Source: Lytechinus variegatus (Eukaryota; Echinodermata; Echinoidea; Temnopleuroida; Toxopneustidae). From it: a DNA stretch of 64,000 bases. Location: positions 5,007,501 to 5,071,500 of the forward strand of contig NC_054758.1 in assembly GCF_018143015.1 (NCBI RefSeq), in the 5' to 3' direction. Numbering within the stretch: position 1 is the first letter of the stretch; every line of letters begins with the position of its first letter. Positions 26,201 to 37,674 of this stretch are shown in pieces. The notes beneath the pieces are model-generated. The model was not told where the DNA came from, did not search any database, and saw only the letters and a list, made by a program, of their open reading frames with translations. The position numbers were made by a program, and so were the translations under genes.

Positions 26201-29200
26201 ACTTGAAGGCAAGCATTTAAAATTGATTACTGATATTTTTATGCTCTTTTACAGATATCGTGTACATTGGGAGCGTTAACATTGCTCATATCCCTCTTTG
26301 CAAGCTGTTCCTGAATGCCAAGAAACATGTCCTGTGTGAAAAGCCCCTTGGTGTACATTCTAAAGAAGTTGGTGAAGCAATTGATGTTGCAAGACAGAAT
26401 GGTGTGTTTTTCATGGAGGTAAGTTATAGAAGTTATCTTATTTTATCAACTAAAAAAAGGACCCCATAAAGCTTAGAAATTGAAATTTAGGCTGATTTCT
26501 ATGTTTGATTTTACACAAGAATCAATCGTTGAAATCAGCCCATGATCGATTGCTACTAAGCTTTATTCCTTTTGTTGGAAGTCGGCCACTGGTGTACAGA
26601 TGGGGGCGGAGGCTTGGGTTGCCATGGCCCCCACCCCAAAGTTTCATGACTAAGAAAAAAAAAGAGAGCAAGCTTAAAAAAGGGAAAAGTGAAATACAAT
26701 AACATTATCTGAATAGTATGCAGTAACTTTCGGTGTTATGAATTACCCCCCCCCCCCCCCCCCCCGACCACTCAATGTAAAACATATCTGGGAAATGGTG
26801 GTATTCTCATTTTAAATTGGTATTTTATAAACATTCAAAGGTGTCAATAATTATGATGAAATGCTTAATTCTCTTCTGTAGTTTAGAGCTGCCCCCAAGT
26901 GATCATTAAGGGGGAATGGGAGGGGGGGGGGGGGAACCTAAAGATTTAAGATTTTGGAATGAGATAATATGGTGTCACAGTCAGACCATACATATTACCA
27001 TACTAACAGCAATTTTGCCTTCTTTTATTTGATTATGTATAGGGTTTATGGAGCAGATTCTTCCCCGCATATGACAAGATCAGAAAGCTACTTTCAGATG
27101 GAGAGATTGGAGATGTTAGATTCATCACAGCGGATTTCTGTTTGAATGGGACTAGTAGCGGAATCTGCCATGATAAAAGTAAGCGTTCACATAATATGCT
27201 TCCAAGGGTGTATCGGGGATGCTTTTTCTCTGCGTGACACTTTCCTGGGAGGCTAAGACGTGTGAAGAGGGATGAAAGGGGAATTTAACCTTGTTCATAA
27301 AATGTTCTGTAGGAAAGGTGAAAATAATTGAAACAGATTGGTGAAAGTTTGAAGGAAATCGGACAAGCAATAAGAAGTTATGGCTGCTCACAATTGAGAC
27401 CCCCAAGACTTTTTCCAAATGACCTTTCCAATTTTTCATTAGGATGAGCAACACCTTTGACTGGAGGTGTTGCGTAAGCTTTCAAATTCTAAGAAAGAAA
27501 GGCATAGTATAGACTAGAATAGTACATTGGTAACCAAAGTTTGGAAATCATTTGTTTCATTGTCCAATTTGGCACATTGAATATTATTTGACCTACTATC
27601 AAATACCCATGATTATAAACACTTTGTTCAGGGTGCAATTCCCGCCCATGGCATCTAGGGAAATTAAGACATATACTACTCTTTTATACATGAAATAAAT
27701 GAAAATGATAAGAATATTCAGTTCTTGTATAGCGCATAACACATAATGTCTCTATGCGCTTCTAAAGGACTTGGATATTATTACCCTAGCTGTAGCTCAA
27801 GCAGCTTTTACACGCTCAGCATTTCAAGGAATAAATTCCTGCCAGGTACCCATTGAGTACAACACAATGTGGATTAATTTCTTGCTGAAGGAAACAACAC
27901 CATGGCTGGGATTTGAACCCATGACCTTCTGTTTCAGAGTCCAGAGTCTAATCCACTGGGCCACAACGCTCCACAAAATGCTATAAGCATTACAGGTATT
28001 TGTCTCATTGTGTGCATTTTTTTCTAAAAAAGGTCATTATTGTGATTTGCCCTTGATGTAGGTGTGGGTGATGGAGCCCTATATAATGTAGGGATCTACC
28101 CAATCCAACTGGTGACCATGGTATTAGGACCAAACCCAACCTTGGTTCAAGGGGTTGGAGGCATGACACGAACAGGTGAGTACATACAGACTTGACACGT
28201 TAGGGGCCTGTTTCATAATATAAGGACTTGTTATAATGATGGATGCAATTTTTTTATAAACAGGTTTACTATCGGCCAACCAAATTAAATGGCCCCTATT
28301 CTGAAGTCAGTTTTAACTTGAACCATATGGTCTAAAATTATGGGAAGCCAAAAACTAAAAAATTCTGCTTAAATTGTATATTCATTATATTTACTATTCT
28401 GTTTCCTTTTGCTTTCATAATGAAGAAAAATACTTAAGTTATCATTCGGAGACAATTTTGGCGTCATGTGAGTTAAAAAATTGGATGTGTACTGTTAGGG
28501 ATTTGTACCCCAATTGGCTCTCCATAGTTAAACCAGGGTTTAATTTAAACCCGAGTTCAGAATACGAGCCAGTGACATGAAAAGTTATGACTAGAGTCTG
28601 AGGCTTGGTAAGGGTTCAATACTGAATTGTCTTTCATAATATTCTAGGAATATTGCTTCTTTGTAAAACAATGTGATACAGTCAATATGAAGAGGGCTAT
28701 ATAAATTCTGCTATTTTATTGTATTGTAGGTGTTGATGAGATTTGCGGTATCACCTTGAAGTATCCGGACCACAAGATCGCTACCATGGTAACCAGTATT
28801 GCAGCCGACAGTAACAATGTCGCCAGTATTGTCGGCACCACAGGGAGAATAAATGTAAGTTGTACTTGATTAAGTGTATCCCAAAGACTCCCAATATAAT
28901 TGATTTAAAGCACTGACGAGTCGCAGCCCATGCAATTCAATTCAATTCAAAAGTTTATTGATATAAAATCCTGAAATTTAAGGATCATCATCAAAAACAA
29001 AGAAACATGAGAAAAAATAATACAACATAAACATAACATAGTAACAATTAGAGGACATATCCCTGCCTCGCCCTGACCTTTTTGCCCCCCCCCCCCGTGG
29101 AAAATCCTTGGTATGCTACTGATTTAAAGACATTTATTTAGAATAAGCACAACCCTTGTAATTTTAGTATCAGTGGGGGTGTTTCACAAACATTTAACTA

Positions 29201-31813
29201 TGTCTTAAGTCACACTTATACGCCGACGCATACATGATATACAACGTAAGATCTTATTGATAAATACGTAGTAGTGCACTTTCATACCGTACGCAACTCT
29301 GTATTTAAGTGCGACTCTAGGTCATACTTAAATTAAATCTTTGTTAAACACACCCCTGATGTAGTATAACAGGGTTGGTAATTCTCAAGTTCTGCAATGG
29401 TGTGCTGATGAGTGAGCTGACGATGTCACACACATCCTATTAAGTATGTATGTGGTTTTATGCAATTGAAATTAGTGGTCAAAGTGCTGAAAAAATTTAA
29501 GATACTTGAAGTGTTTGGCTTTATTATTGTGGGAGGTTTTCTTTAAAGGCAGCAGTATTCACAAGGCCAAATATCAAGAAGATAATTCAGGATATTTGCT
29601 GTATTTCTTTTCTTTCAGTTAACAGACAGCTTCCACGCCCTCAGTAAAGTGGAGTTAGTCCGAGGGTTTCCTGCACCAGGCATGTTTGAAAAAGAAGTCT
29701 TTGATTTCCCTCTCCCTACCTCTGAACGATCTTTCAATTACCCTGGATCCGTTGGGTTTCAATACCAAGCAAATGCAGTCAAGGAAGCAATAGATGAAGG
29801 TACTTTTAACACAATTTTTGTCTCACCTGCGAAGCAGATTGAGACTATAGGCGCTGCTTTTCCGACGGCGACGCGTCAACATCAAATCTTAACCTGAGGT
29901 TAAGTTTTTGAAATGACGTCATAACTTAGAAAGTATATGGACCTAGTTAATGAAACTTGGCCATAAGGTTAATCAAGTATTACTGAACATCCTATTAGAG
30001 TTTCATGTCACATGACCAAGGTCAAAGGTCATTTAGGGTCAATGAACTTAGACCATGTTGCAGGAATCAACATCGAAATCTTAACCTGAGGTTAAGTTTT
30101 TGAAATGTCATCATAACTTAGAAAATATATGGACCTAGTTCATGAAACTTGGACATAAGGTTAATCAAGTATCACTGAACATCCTGTGCGCGTTTCAGGT
30201 CACATGACCAAGGTCAAAGGTCAATGAACTTTGGCCGAATTGGGTGTATCTGTTGAATTACCATCATAACTTTGAAAGTTTATGGATCTGATTCATGAAA
30301 CTTGTACATAAGAGTAATCAAGTATCACTGAACATCCTGTGTGAGTTTCAGGTCACATGATCAAGGTCAAAGGTCATGTAAATAAACTAACCTTCATTGT
30401 ATTGTGAAGAGAAATAAAAACATGGATGTTGAATAAAAACAAGAAGAATTTAACTTGGGTTAAACCTGTGATTAATCTTTTACCAAATTAAAAAAAAGTG
30501 GTAGGTCAATTGGTTGAATTTTGTGAGTTTGAAAGGAAATGATGATATTTCCACAACACCTTTTTGCCATGAGATACAAAGGGCTTGGAGATATTATCCC
30601 TGGTCAGCATAGGGGCTAACATACAATCAAGAAAGAATAACAGTCCTTTTCCGGACTACATACATGATGTTTACCGTAAAAAAAAAAAAAAACCTTCAAC
30701 ATGATCAGGATATCAGAAAAGGTAGGTCTTCCAAATTTCGTTCGAATTGGTCCAATGATGGTGACAATTTAAGGAGAGGAGGGAGTTCATTCCACAGCCT
30801 TGGAGTAGTAGAGGAAAAAGCTGCACTGCTAGCTAATTTGTAGATACGTGGTGCAGTAATAGTCTCTGACGATGAAAGATGAGTGTGTCTTGAATGAGAA
30901 TTAAGCAAAAGGCATTCCTTTACATACACTGAAGCAGGCTCTGTCATGGACTACTTTAAAGACCAGCAGAAGAATCTTGAAGGATACCATTTTTTTGTTC
31001 CTCTTTTTCGTTTCTTTCTTCTCTCCCTATTACCCTTATTCCTCTTTGGTCTGCCATATTTTCATCAATTCTTATCCAGTAATGGAATGGACTACTTGAC
31101 TTTGGCAGTATTCTATCTATTTTCAAAATTTATCTCGATATTTTACTTATAATGGTAATAATGATGCTATCCCACATTAATTAATCAGTAATATGTCTGT
31201 AAGTGATTGTTTACATTGCTGTGACCCCAGTCATTGGGGTATAATGAGGAATGACAATTCCTAAATGTATTATGTAAACATGTAAAATTAAATGGATTCA
31301 GAGAAACTTTCATTGCTATCTGTATGACAGTTTGATGTCTTTATGAAACTCAGTTTTAGGGCAGAGTGGGCCTCGTTCGAGTTAAAAACTCAGTTTGAGA
31401 GTGTGGGCTCTTAAATTTGATATTCGTTCCATTTGGAGGTCTTTTAGAGAATATAAACAATATCAATAACAGTACTTTGTCAAGTCATTTATCAACATTT
31501 GCCACTATCTACCCAGGTGTTGTAATTTCCTTGAATGCTCGAGCACCCAATCTGGGTACCCATGCTTAAGCTAGGGTAATAAATTGTGCCATTTGAAATG
31601 TTGGTTTAAACTGTTTTAATGAATATTATAATTGATCTTGGTCAGTTAAAAATTAAATTGATTTTCTAATTTCCATTGTCTTAAGGAAGGACAGAGCATC
31701 CCCTCCTGACTTGGTCAGAAACCTTAGCCATCCACAAGATCATGGACAAACTTAGACATGACGTTGGATATTACAGACCAGAAGAGGAGAATGGAAAGGA
31801 GGGATCGGTGTAA
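17247..31813 (+). CDS. DHDH: Dihydrodiol dehydrogenase paralogue 2 (complete, 7 exons)
   Basis: Complete gene for a 348-aa Gfo/Idh/MocA family enzyme; human DHDH is 334 aa. Exons: 17247-17445, 26255-26418, 27043-27178, 28062-28175, 28730-28854, 29619-29799, 31686-31813, all with GT/AG borders and phases that join in frame; TAA at 31811-31813. The start ATG at 17247 has A at -3 and G at +4. An upstream in-frame TTG is not used. Exon 1 encodes MGKLRWGICTAGKIAQDF, the N-terminal NADP-binding Rossmann motif. Lys96 in CEKPLG and Tyr179 in NVGIYPIQL match the catalytic Lys97/Tyr180 of mammalian enzymes. Intron 1 is 8.8 kb and holds a 6.9-kb LTR element; the other introns are 0.55-1.9 kb. Known reactions of the family are oxidation of trans-dihydrodiols to catechols and of D-xylose with NADP(+); substrate here is inferred. 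It is a tandem duplicate of the gene ending at 11781, about 5.5 kb upstream. Confidence 0.95.
17656..17740 (+). repeat. Inverted repeat partner 1 in DHDH-2 intron 1
   Basis: The block containing gaataaccgtcgtttctg, ggggattta and caatttctgacattttact recurs in reverse at 26072-26145, at the other end of the same intron. Confidence 0.8.
18282..18869 (+). repeat. Left LTR of the intronic LTR element
   Basis: About the first 500 bp match the right LTR exactly by eye; the last 75 or so bases are clearly diverged but still alignable to the common end TTACCACA. Confidence 0.88.
19985..21429 (+). pseudogene. gag-like region of the intronic LTR element
   Basis: The first block (from 19985) encodes a stretch resembling Ty3/gypsy Gag capsid domains: KPIYDGINGSWKVFLQQF, then GWTARQRINNLCLQGQAAEF and YFDLVFELGHRFG. 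The second block (to 21429) is acidic and Ser/Thr-rich and contains about three tandem copies of a 27-aa unit ending ALTT(A/T)(F/L)ETEGSQS. It resembles no enzyme I know. Broken; treated as a fossil. Confidence 0.7.
24081..24222. repeat. 3 x 47-bp tandem repeat inside the LTR element
   Basis: Three head-to-tail units starting at 24081, 24128 and 24175, each beginning ttcccttg(c/t)gggc and containing cttgaccttagctcttctgg. A short ORF over it on minus is a by-product. Confidence 0.9.
24624..25209 (+). repeat. Right LTR of the intronic LTR element
   Basis: Starts TGTGGTAAAATGTACCACA immediately after a purine tract and ends TTACCACA before the CAAT target duplication. See left LTR for the uneven divergence. 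Confidence 0.88.
25354..26065. mobile_element. MITE with about 50-bp inverted ends in DHDH-2 intron 1
   Basis: Left arm GTGAGTGGAGCCAACGCAGT and onward to accaaaatacagagactg; right arm is its reverse complement ending at 26065 with few mismatches. 712 bp, non-coding. Partner 2 of the inverted repeat starts right after it. Confidence 0.85.
26072..26145 (-). repeat. Inverted repeat partner 2 in DHDH-2 intron 1
   Basis: Reverse complement of the block at 17656-17740, ending about 110 bp before exon 2. Confidence 0.8.
27275..27425 (-). repeat. Family C fragment, inverted
   Basis: aaaggggaatttaaccttg and the following gtgaaagtttgaaggaaatc are the reverse complement of the right end of the repeats at 12016 and 31940. 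Intronic in DHDH-2. Confidence 0.7.
27722..27985 (-). mobile_element. tRNA-derived SINE
   Basis: Minus-strand tRNA-like head (GCGTTGTGGCCCAGTGG, B box GGGTTCAAATCCC at 27908-27920), then a body with ggtacctggcaggaatttat and a tail gcgctatacaagaact. In the intron before exon 4 of DHDH-2. Confidence 0.88.
28291..28570 (+). mobile_element. MITE family B, copy 3
   Basis: ggcccctattctgaagtcag to gagttcagaatacgagcc; same intron and orientation as the copy at 6963 in DHDH-1. Confidence 0.85.
28932..29050. repeat. Probable LINE 3'-end fragment
   Basis: ttcaattcaaaagtttattg followed by an A-rich stretch (aacataaacataacatag) resembles a reversed LINE tail. Low information. Confidence 0.4.
29171..29358. 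mobile_element. Small MITE (CAGTGGGGGTGTTT ends)
   Basis: CAGTGGGGGTGTTTCACAAA at the left and TTTGTTAAACACACCCCTG at the right are inverted with a few mismatches. 188 bp; intronic in DHDH-2. Confidence 0.75.
29820..30400 (+). mobile_element. GTCTCACCTGC element with internal tandem units (truncated)
   Basis: Starts gtctcacctgcgaagcag and carries three roughly 170-bp tandem units. Each contains catgaccaaggtcaaaggtc, i.e. AGGTCA direct repeats spaced by 1 (30019-30031, 30211-30223, 30364-30376). The right inverted end is missing. Begins 20 bp after exon 6 of DHDH-2. Confidence 0.85.
30705..30947 (-). mobile_element. CR1/L2-like LINE ORF2 C-terminal remnant
   Basis: Minus-strand open stretch with SSETITAPRIYKLASSAAF and TPRLWNELPPLLKLSPSLDQF, typical LINE ORF2 C-terminus. 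In the last intron of DHDH-2. Confidence 0.85.
31500..31595 (+). repeat. SINE tail fragment
   Basis: ctacccaggtgttgtaattt and cttaagctagggtaataaat match the tRNA-unrelated part of the SINE at 27722; the tRNA head is absent. Confidence 0.6.
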
Positions 31814-31939
31814 ACTAAATCTTCCTCATATTGTGATTGAATTCCTCTGTAATCTAGAAAACAGTAAGTGCACCAACCAAATGTGTCGTCAGTCCTACTG
31901 ATAAATATTGTCTTGATGCTAGCCTTGGCACTTTTATTT

Positions 31940-32500
31940 AAGGGGATTCTAACCCAAATATAAACTAGTTTTAGAAGGGAAAAAATCAGTTAAGTAGGCC
32001 TACATAGGTGAAGGTTTGAACTATGCAAGAGGAATATGAATTGTTAAAATTTATAAAAAAACTTATGATCTCTTTGCCCATGGGGATTTCAAATTGGCCG
32101 CATATGTGATGTCACAGCGACGTAAGGAAAGTACTTCTTTTCCTTGTACTCCAATACATAAAATGGCTCAAATTTCATTTTTTTTCAAAAGTTTTACTTC
32201 AAATTTTATTTTTCTTTCATGAGGACATAAACAAAATACAAGTACTACCTGGGTTATATTTAGATTACTGCCCCAAGGGAATGGGTATTTTGTAGAAAAC
32301 CTGAAATCCATGATGATAAAGAATATGGCCTATAAGAAAGTTGTCCTTGCCCCATGTCATAATTTACTCTACATAGTCTTAGGGATCTCAATTTTAATAC
32401 AGCCATATCTTTCTTCTTTCAAGCTTTCACCATTATGTTTTATTTATTTCTCCTCTTTACAACACAGCAGTTTATGACCAAGGCTGGATTCCCCTTTAAC
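31940..32500 (+). mobile_element. Family C repeat downstream of DHDH-2
   Basis: Homologous to 12016-12486 through blocks cccatggggatttcaaattg, acataaaatggct, cttagggatctcaattttaa and the end tatgaccaaggctggattcc. Also retains the left end aaggggattctaaccc. Confidence 0.78.
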
Positions 32501-32647
32501 TATTATTATTGCGAATATTTTTTTACTAACTTGGGGGGGATCTCCTTATTCTACGACACATGTCATAGAACAAAAAGCACCCCCGTCATAATTTTTCAAG
32601 TAGAGTTAAAACAAAAGAAAAGAAAGAGAGGAAAAAAAGGGAAGATG

Positions 32648-32862
32648 TAAACTCTAAAAACAACTCAATCAAATTGACTAGACCACTAGTCAGCTTGGTG
32701 AAACTGATATGTCTAGTCACACTTCTGAATTATATTCCAGTCAGAAATAACTCTGGTCTAGTAACATTTGACTAGAAAATAGTCAAACATGACTAGAGTA
32801 ACACTTGCACCCAGCTGACCCTATTACCTAGTCATTTTTGACTGATTTATTTTTAGAGTGTA
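32648..32862. mobile_element. Small MITE (ACTCTAAAAA ends)
   Basis: aaactctaaaaacaactcaa and tgatttatttttagagtgta are inverted ends, flanked by TA; the interior is rich in gactag repeats. Confidence 0.6.
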
Positions 32863-34474
32863 GGAAAGTAGAGTATAATAAAAAGAGGTCTCAATCATAT
32901 AACCCTAACCGTGTTGTTCAGTTGACAAGAAAAATGATGTTAACCTTCTAAAGGTCATCTTGCCTCCTCCCCCCACGCCTGTAATCAAATTTCCTTGGAA
33001 TTACTACTATTGTATCATGTATATATGGCCTTAATTTTCAGAGTATTTCATTTCATGTCTATTTCAAACAATAAAATATGGATTTTCATTTTTAAGTTGT
33101 TTTCGTGTACATACAGGTGTAAAAATGATATGTCATAATTTTCCATAATTTGATTCTATACTTACATGCAGGTTTGAAGCTTTCACAAAAAGACTGTGAA
33201 TACCATGAAAATTATGTGAGAGTTGAAAGGGAGGTGAGCTGAAATTAATTATATGAAGCAAAATATTGTATTTTTGTAATTAATGGTATATATATTTTTT
33301 TCTTATATATTTCATATCTAACAAATATATAACTTGAATTTAAATGCCTTCTCTGAAATATCTATTCATTCCAGCTTTGTACTTGACAGCAATCTGTAAA
33401 GGTTTGCTGCAGAAATTGAATACTTGTTTAAAAATTTGATTTTGAAACTTATAAAAAAGTCTATTGCATTGGAAAATATTTATGTGAAAATACTGAATTG
33501 GTTTTGAATCATTTTTGTAGAATTGATTCCGAACAAGGAATATGGATTATTCAAGTATTTGTGTCTATGAATGGTATACCAATAGCTGTTAGAATAGAAA
33601 ATATTTGAATCATCTTGAATAACTCTTACTTTTGATTCTTGAATGATTGTGATATCATACATGTTGCTGTGATATTTTACAATCTAGTTATTACAATACT
33701 ACCCTGTACTTGGTTACCATTATTGACTAACTCTTGTACTAATTATGTAATTGTATGTAATTTTGTTTAATTGCATGTATATTTGTGCAATGTAATACTG
33801 GAGATTTTTTTTATGAACTTTTCCAAACAATCCTGAATAAGGGTCCTGTGTGGGTAAGTAAGTCCTTGAGGTCCAGGCAAATGGCACTCTAACTTAATTT
33901 AGGGTGTTACTTATTTTACTGGCTTCCCATGCCAAAATCCTACAGATCTTAAGGGCTCAAAACCCTACCCCATGCTTAAAGAATTGAGTATATGAATACA
34001 AAAAAGTTCCAAGTCCGTTGGAGGTCATTTCAAGAAAAAACTTTAAAAAATTGACATTTTTTAAAATTGGGCAATTAAGGTATATATGGCCAAAAAGACA
34101 TCAGATAACATCATAAAACAAATTTAAGTGTACATTTTTTATGAACATTTTATTTATATTCATGGAACTTGTGGGTGGTGGACATGGGTCATTTTTAGAA
34201 TAATATGGACTTGGGTCATTACATTCATATACATGGTAGACTTCTGTAGAAAGTAATAGAAGAAATGAGAAAGGGTGCTATAATATGAATGTAAGAAAAG
34301 CCTAAGTCCTGGACTTGGGCTTTTCTTACACTCATACCAGATTTTCCTCATTTATTTAAGGCATTTCTTAGACGATTTCAAATTTATCATTTATACACAA
34401 GATGCGTAATTGTATAAGGAACAATTTCTCATATTTAACTCAATTTTGCCAAAAATTGGACTTGGGCCGTTTTT
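32863..34474. other. Intergenic stretch, no gene recognised
   Basis: AT-rich; AATAAA near 33068. A roughly 20-bp inverted pair gaaaagcctaagtcctgg / ccaagtc... around 34295-34325 is the only local structure noticed. Confidence 0.5.
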
Positions 34475-35397
34475 GTCTCACCTGCAAAGCAGAGTGAGAC
34501 TATAGGCGCCGCTTTTCCGACGGCGGCGGCGACGGCGGCTGCGGCGTCAACATCAAATCTTAACCTGAGGTTAAGTTTTTGAAATGACATCATTACTTAG
34601 AAAGTATATGGACCTAGTTCATGAAACTTTGCCATAAGGTTAATCAAGTATTACTGAACATCCTATTAGAGTTTCATGTCACATGACCAAGGTCAAAGGT
34701 CATTTAGGGTCAATGAACTTAGACCATGTTGGGGGAATCAACCTCTTAATCTGAGGTTAAGTTTTTGAAATGTCATCATAACTTAGAAAATATATGGACC
34801 TAGTTCATTAAACTTGGACATAAGGTTAATCAAGTATCACCAAACATCCTGCATGAGTTTCACGTCAAATGACCAAGGTCAAAGGTCATTTAGGGTCAAT
34901 GAACTTTGGCCGAATTGGGGGTATTTGTTGAATTACCATCATAACTTTAAAAGTATGTTGGTCTAGTTCATAAAACTTGGACATAAGAGTAATCAAGTAT
35001 CACTGAACATCCTGTGCACATTTTAGGTCACATGACCAAGATCAAAGGTCAATGAACTTTGGCCATAATGGGGGTATCTGTTGAATTACCATCATAACTT
35101 CGCAAGTTTATTGATCTGACTTTTGAAACTTGGACATAAGAGTAATCAAGAATCATTGAATATCCTGTGCAAGTTTCAGGTCACATGATCAAGGTCAAAG
35201 GTCATGTGAGGTCAATGAACTTTGGCCACATTGGGGGTATTTGTTGAATTACCATCCTATCTCTGTAAAGTGTATTGGTCTAGTTCATAAAAGGTGGAAA
35301 TAAGAGTAACCAAGTATCACTGAACATCTTGTGCGAGTTATAGTAGTTTTCAAAGTCAGCACTGCTGCTATGTTGAATCTTGTGATGCAGGTGAGAC
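34475..35397 (+). mobile_element. GTCTCACCTGC element, complete, with AGGTCA arrays
   Basis: Inverted ends GTCTCACCTGC and GCAGGTGAGAC. Inside are about five tandem units of 150-190 bp with cataacttagaaa, tcaagtatcactgaacatcc and AGGTCA repeats. DR1 sites lie at 34690-34702, 34876-34888 and 35192-35204, plus a degenerate one near 35040. No coding capacity. Confidence 0.88.
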
Positions 35398-35436
35398 GGC
35401 CAGAGGCATTCCACTTGTTATATTCAGATACTCAAA

Positions 35437-35723
35437 GGTCTATACTCTGAAGCCTGGTTTAACTACTGTGGTATTAGTAAAGTCTGCACTGGAAGTACCA
35501 AAAATATTTTACAATGCATGCTCTTGTGTTTTCTGGATGCTTTTCAACAGCTTGTGAAATATCTTAAGTTTTAATTTGTTTTTAAAAGAGTTTATGATTT
35601 TGTGATGAATAATCATTTATCTACAGAAATAAAGAATTCTGTACCATTTGCATGACTGCCTGTATTCAAAACATAAAGCTGAATTATGTTTTTAAGTTAA
35701 AATCTGAGTTCAGAATACAAGCC
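35437..35723 (+). mobile_element. MITE family B, copy 4
   Basis: ggtctatactctgaagcctg to ctgagttcagaatacaagcc; the most diverged copy. Confidence 0.8.
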
Positions 35724-36187
35724 TAAGAATGAGAACAAGCACATTTCGTCCCTTGCATGAGTGGGTGTTTGGGCCTAAAACTCAGTTATGATCCTTTGAA
35801 TATTTATGATGAAATAATTATGCTGCAAATACTATGTTAGTGATTTTATGATTTTAAATTATGTGTTCCTAAAAGCTCAAATTTCTATGCACAGGAAAAT
35901 GTTAAATGATCCTGTCCCTCAAACGAGCAATAATGACATTTTGAAATAAATTGCCTTCAAATATCTTTCTAATTATCAATAATTGTGGTGCATTTCCAAT
36001 GGTTTATTTTTGTGTAGCATTTATCATTTGCTTTCTGAAAATACATAAATTGTCTTAAGCTCACAAAAATTTAATAACAATAATAATTGTGTTTTATTGT
36101 TTAAGATTTTTGAAATAAAATATCCTATCCCAATTATTTGAAAAAAAAGTTCACTATTAAAGAAATGTGAATAAATAATTCGCACAC

Positions 36188-36312
36188 ATGCCCACATTTA
36201 TATATCCTCACTCTGTCCGCATTTTCTCCATGATGTTTATATTAGATTCACTCATTCACACACACACACTCACAAACACACCCACAAACACACCAAAACC
36301 CACTCACCCTCA
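36188..36312. repeat. CA-rich segment, related to 38815-38990
   Basis: ctcactctgtccgcattttc followed by CA-rich tract; the segment at 38850-38990 has the same order (ttattctgtccgcacttttt, then CA repeats), so the two flank the Tc1-like and LINE copies as a diverged direct repeat. Confidence 0.65.
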
Positions 36313-36328
36313 CACCTGCCAATATATA

Positions 36329-37358
36329 CACTCAGCAAAAAAAGTTCTTAGACACTTATAAAAGTTGAAATATTCCATGTAGATATTTGATTAAAGGCAA
36401 ATTATTGTATGTCAACATGACCAAACCATATTCCTCTTCCAGTATAACATGACATTTTCATGTGAACAGTCATGCATGGGTGGTTAAATGCTTTAAACAA
36501 TAGCAATGTCAGGAAAAGAAAATTACAAGAAATTGACCATTCAAATGCTGATGATCACGGCCATCCTGTAGGCATACATTCAACAATTTCAACAGGTTGT
36601 TATCATTTGAATTGAATGCTTAGGGATGCATCATGGGATGCATAATGAGATGGATCATTTGGACACTTATTTTCAAGATGAAGCTTTCCAACCAAGAGCG
36701 TGCAAGAGCAATAGGAATGTTGCAGTCTGGGTAGTCATTTTAAAGACAAGTGGCTAGATATTTCTAAGTTTCACCAACAACGATTTTCACATTTTTTGAA
36801 CCAGATGAAGTTAGAGACAGCGACGTTGATGTGCTGCACTCATTCAGAAGCAGGGTGGACAAATGAAATATTGAATTTTCTTTTGCTTATGCCAAGATAC
36901 TGAAATTTGACATTTTTTTTCATCGACTAACTTTGACTTAAAATTCCAGTGGAATAGTGATGCATCCAAGGTGGATAACTTTCTCTTCTCTTTTAGAGTG
37001 GTATTTGACTTTAAGTTTGCTTTTATCGTTTAATGGATATTTATGCCACCTAAACATTCACAACTGAAAGAATGACTGATCGTTTTCTTGCAATTTTCTT
37101 TTACTGACATTGCTATTGTTTAATGCCTGTAACCAGCCATGCAATGACTGATCCATTTCTTGCAATTTTCTTTTCCTGACATTGTTATTGTTTAAAGCAT
37201 TTAACCACCCATGCATGACTGTTCACATGAAAATGTCATGTTATACTGGAAGAGGAATATTGTCTGGTCATGTTGACATACAATCATTTGGCTCTAATCA
37301 AATATCTATATGGAATGTTTTAACTTTTATAAGTGTCCAAGAACTTTTTTGCCGAGTG
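36329..37358 (+). mobile_element. Tc1/mariner-like element with transposase remnant
   Basis: 1030 bp flanked by TA. Inverted repeats of about 215 bp start CACTCAGCAAAAAAAGTTCT and end AGAACTTTTTTGCCGAGTG. The interior keeps KLSNQERARAIGMLQSG (about 36681-36731), the start of a Tc1-type transposase DNA-binding domain, then a stop; the DDE domain is missing. Inside the right arm a roughly 75-bp segment is tandemly repeated (37068-37210). Deleted, non-autonomous. Confidence 0.88.
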
Positions 37359-37592
37359 TATATATATATATATAATATATATATATATACACACACATAC
37401 AGACGTGTTTTCAGGACTGTTTCAGAAACAGATTTTGAATTCGCTTTTTTGTCACATCATGGGCATTGACGAAGAGTGTGACTTAACCTTTCAGTTTTGA
37501 GAGCTATGCTCCTTTTAAAATCTACGATTTTATTTCTACAGCATTTTCTAAACCATATGTGATTATTTTTTATTCCATATGCCGAAGCAGAC

Positions 37593-37598
<6 letters not shown>

Positions 37599-37668
<70 letters not shown>
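37599..37668. repeat. (TA)n microsatellite, LINE tail
   Basis: Nearly pure TA for about 70 bp at the 3' end of the adjacent minus-strand LINE; a second TA tract at 37358-37390 borders the Tc1-like element. Confidence 0.9.
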
Positions 37669-37674
<6 letters not shown>

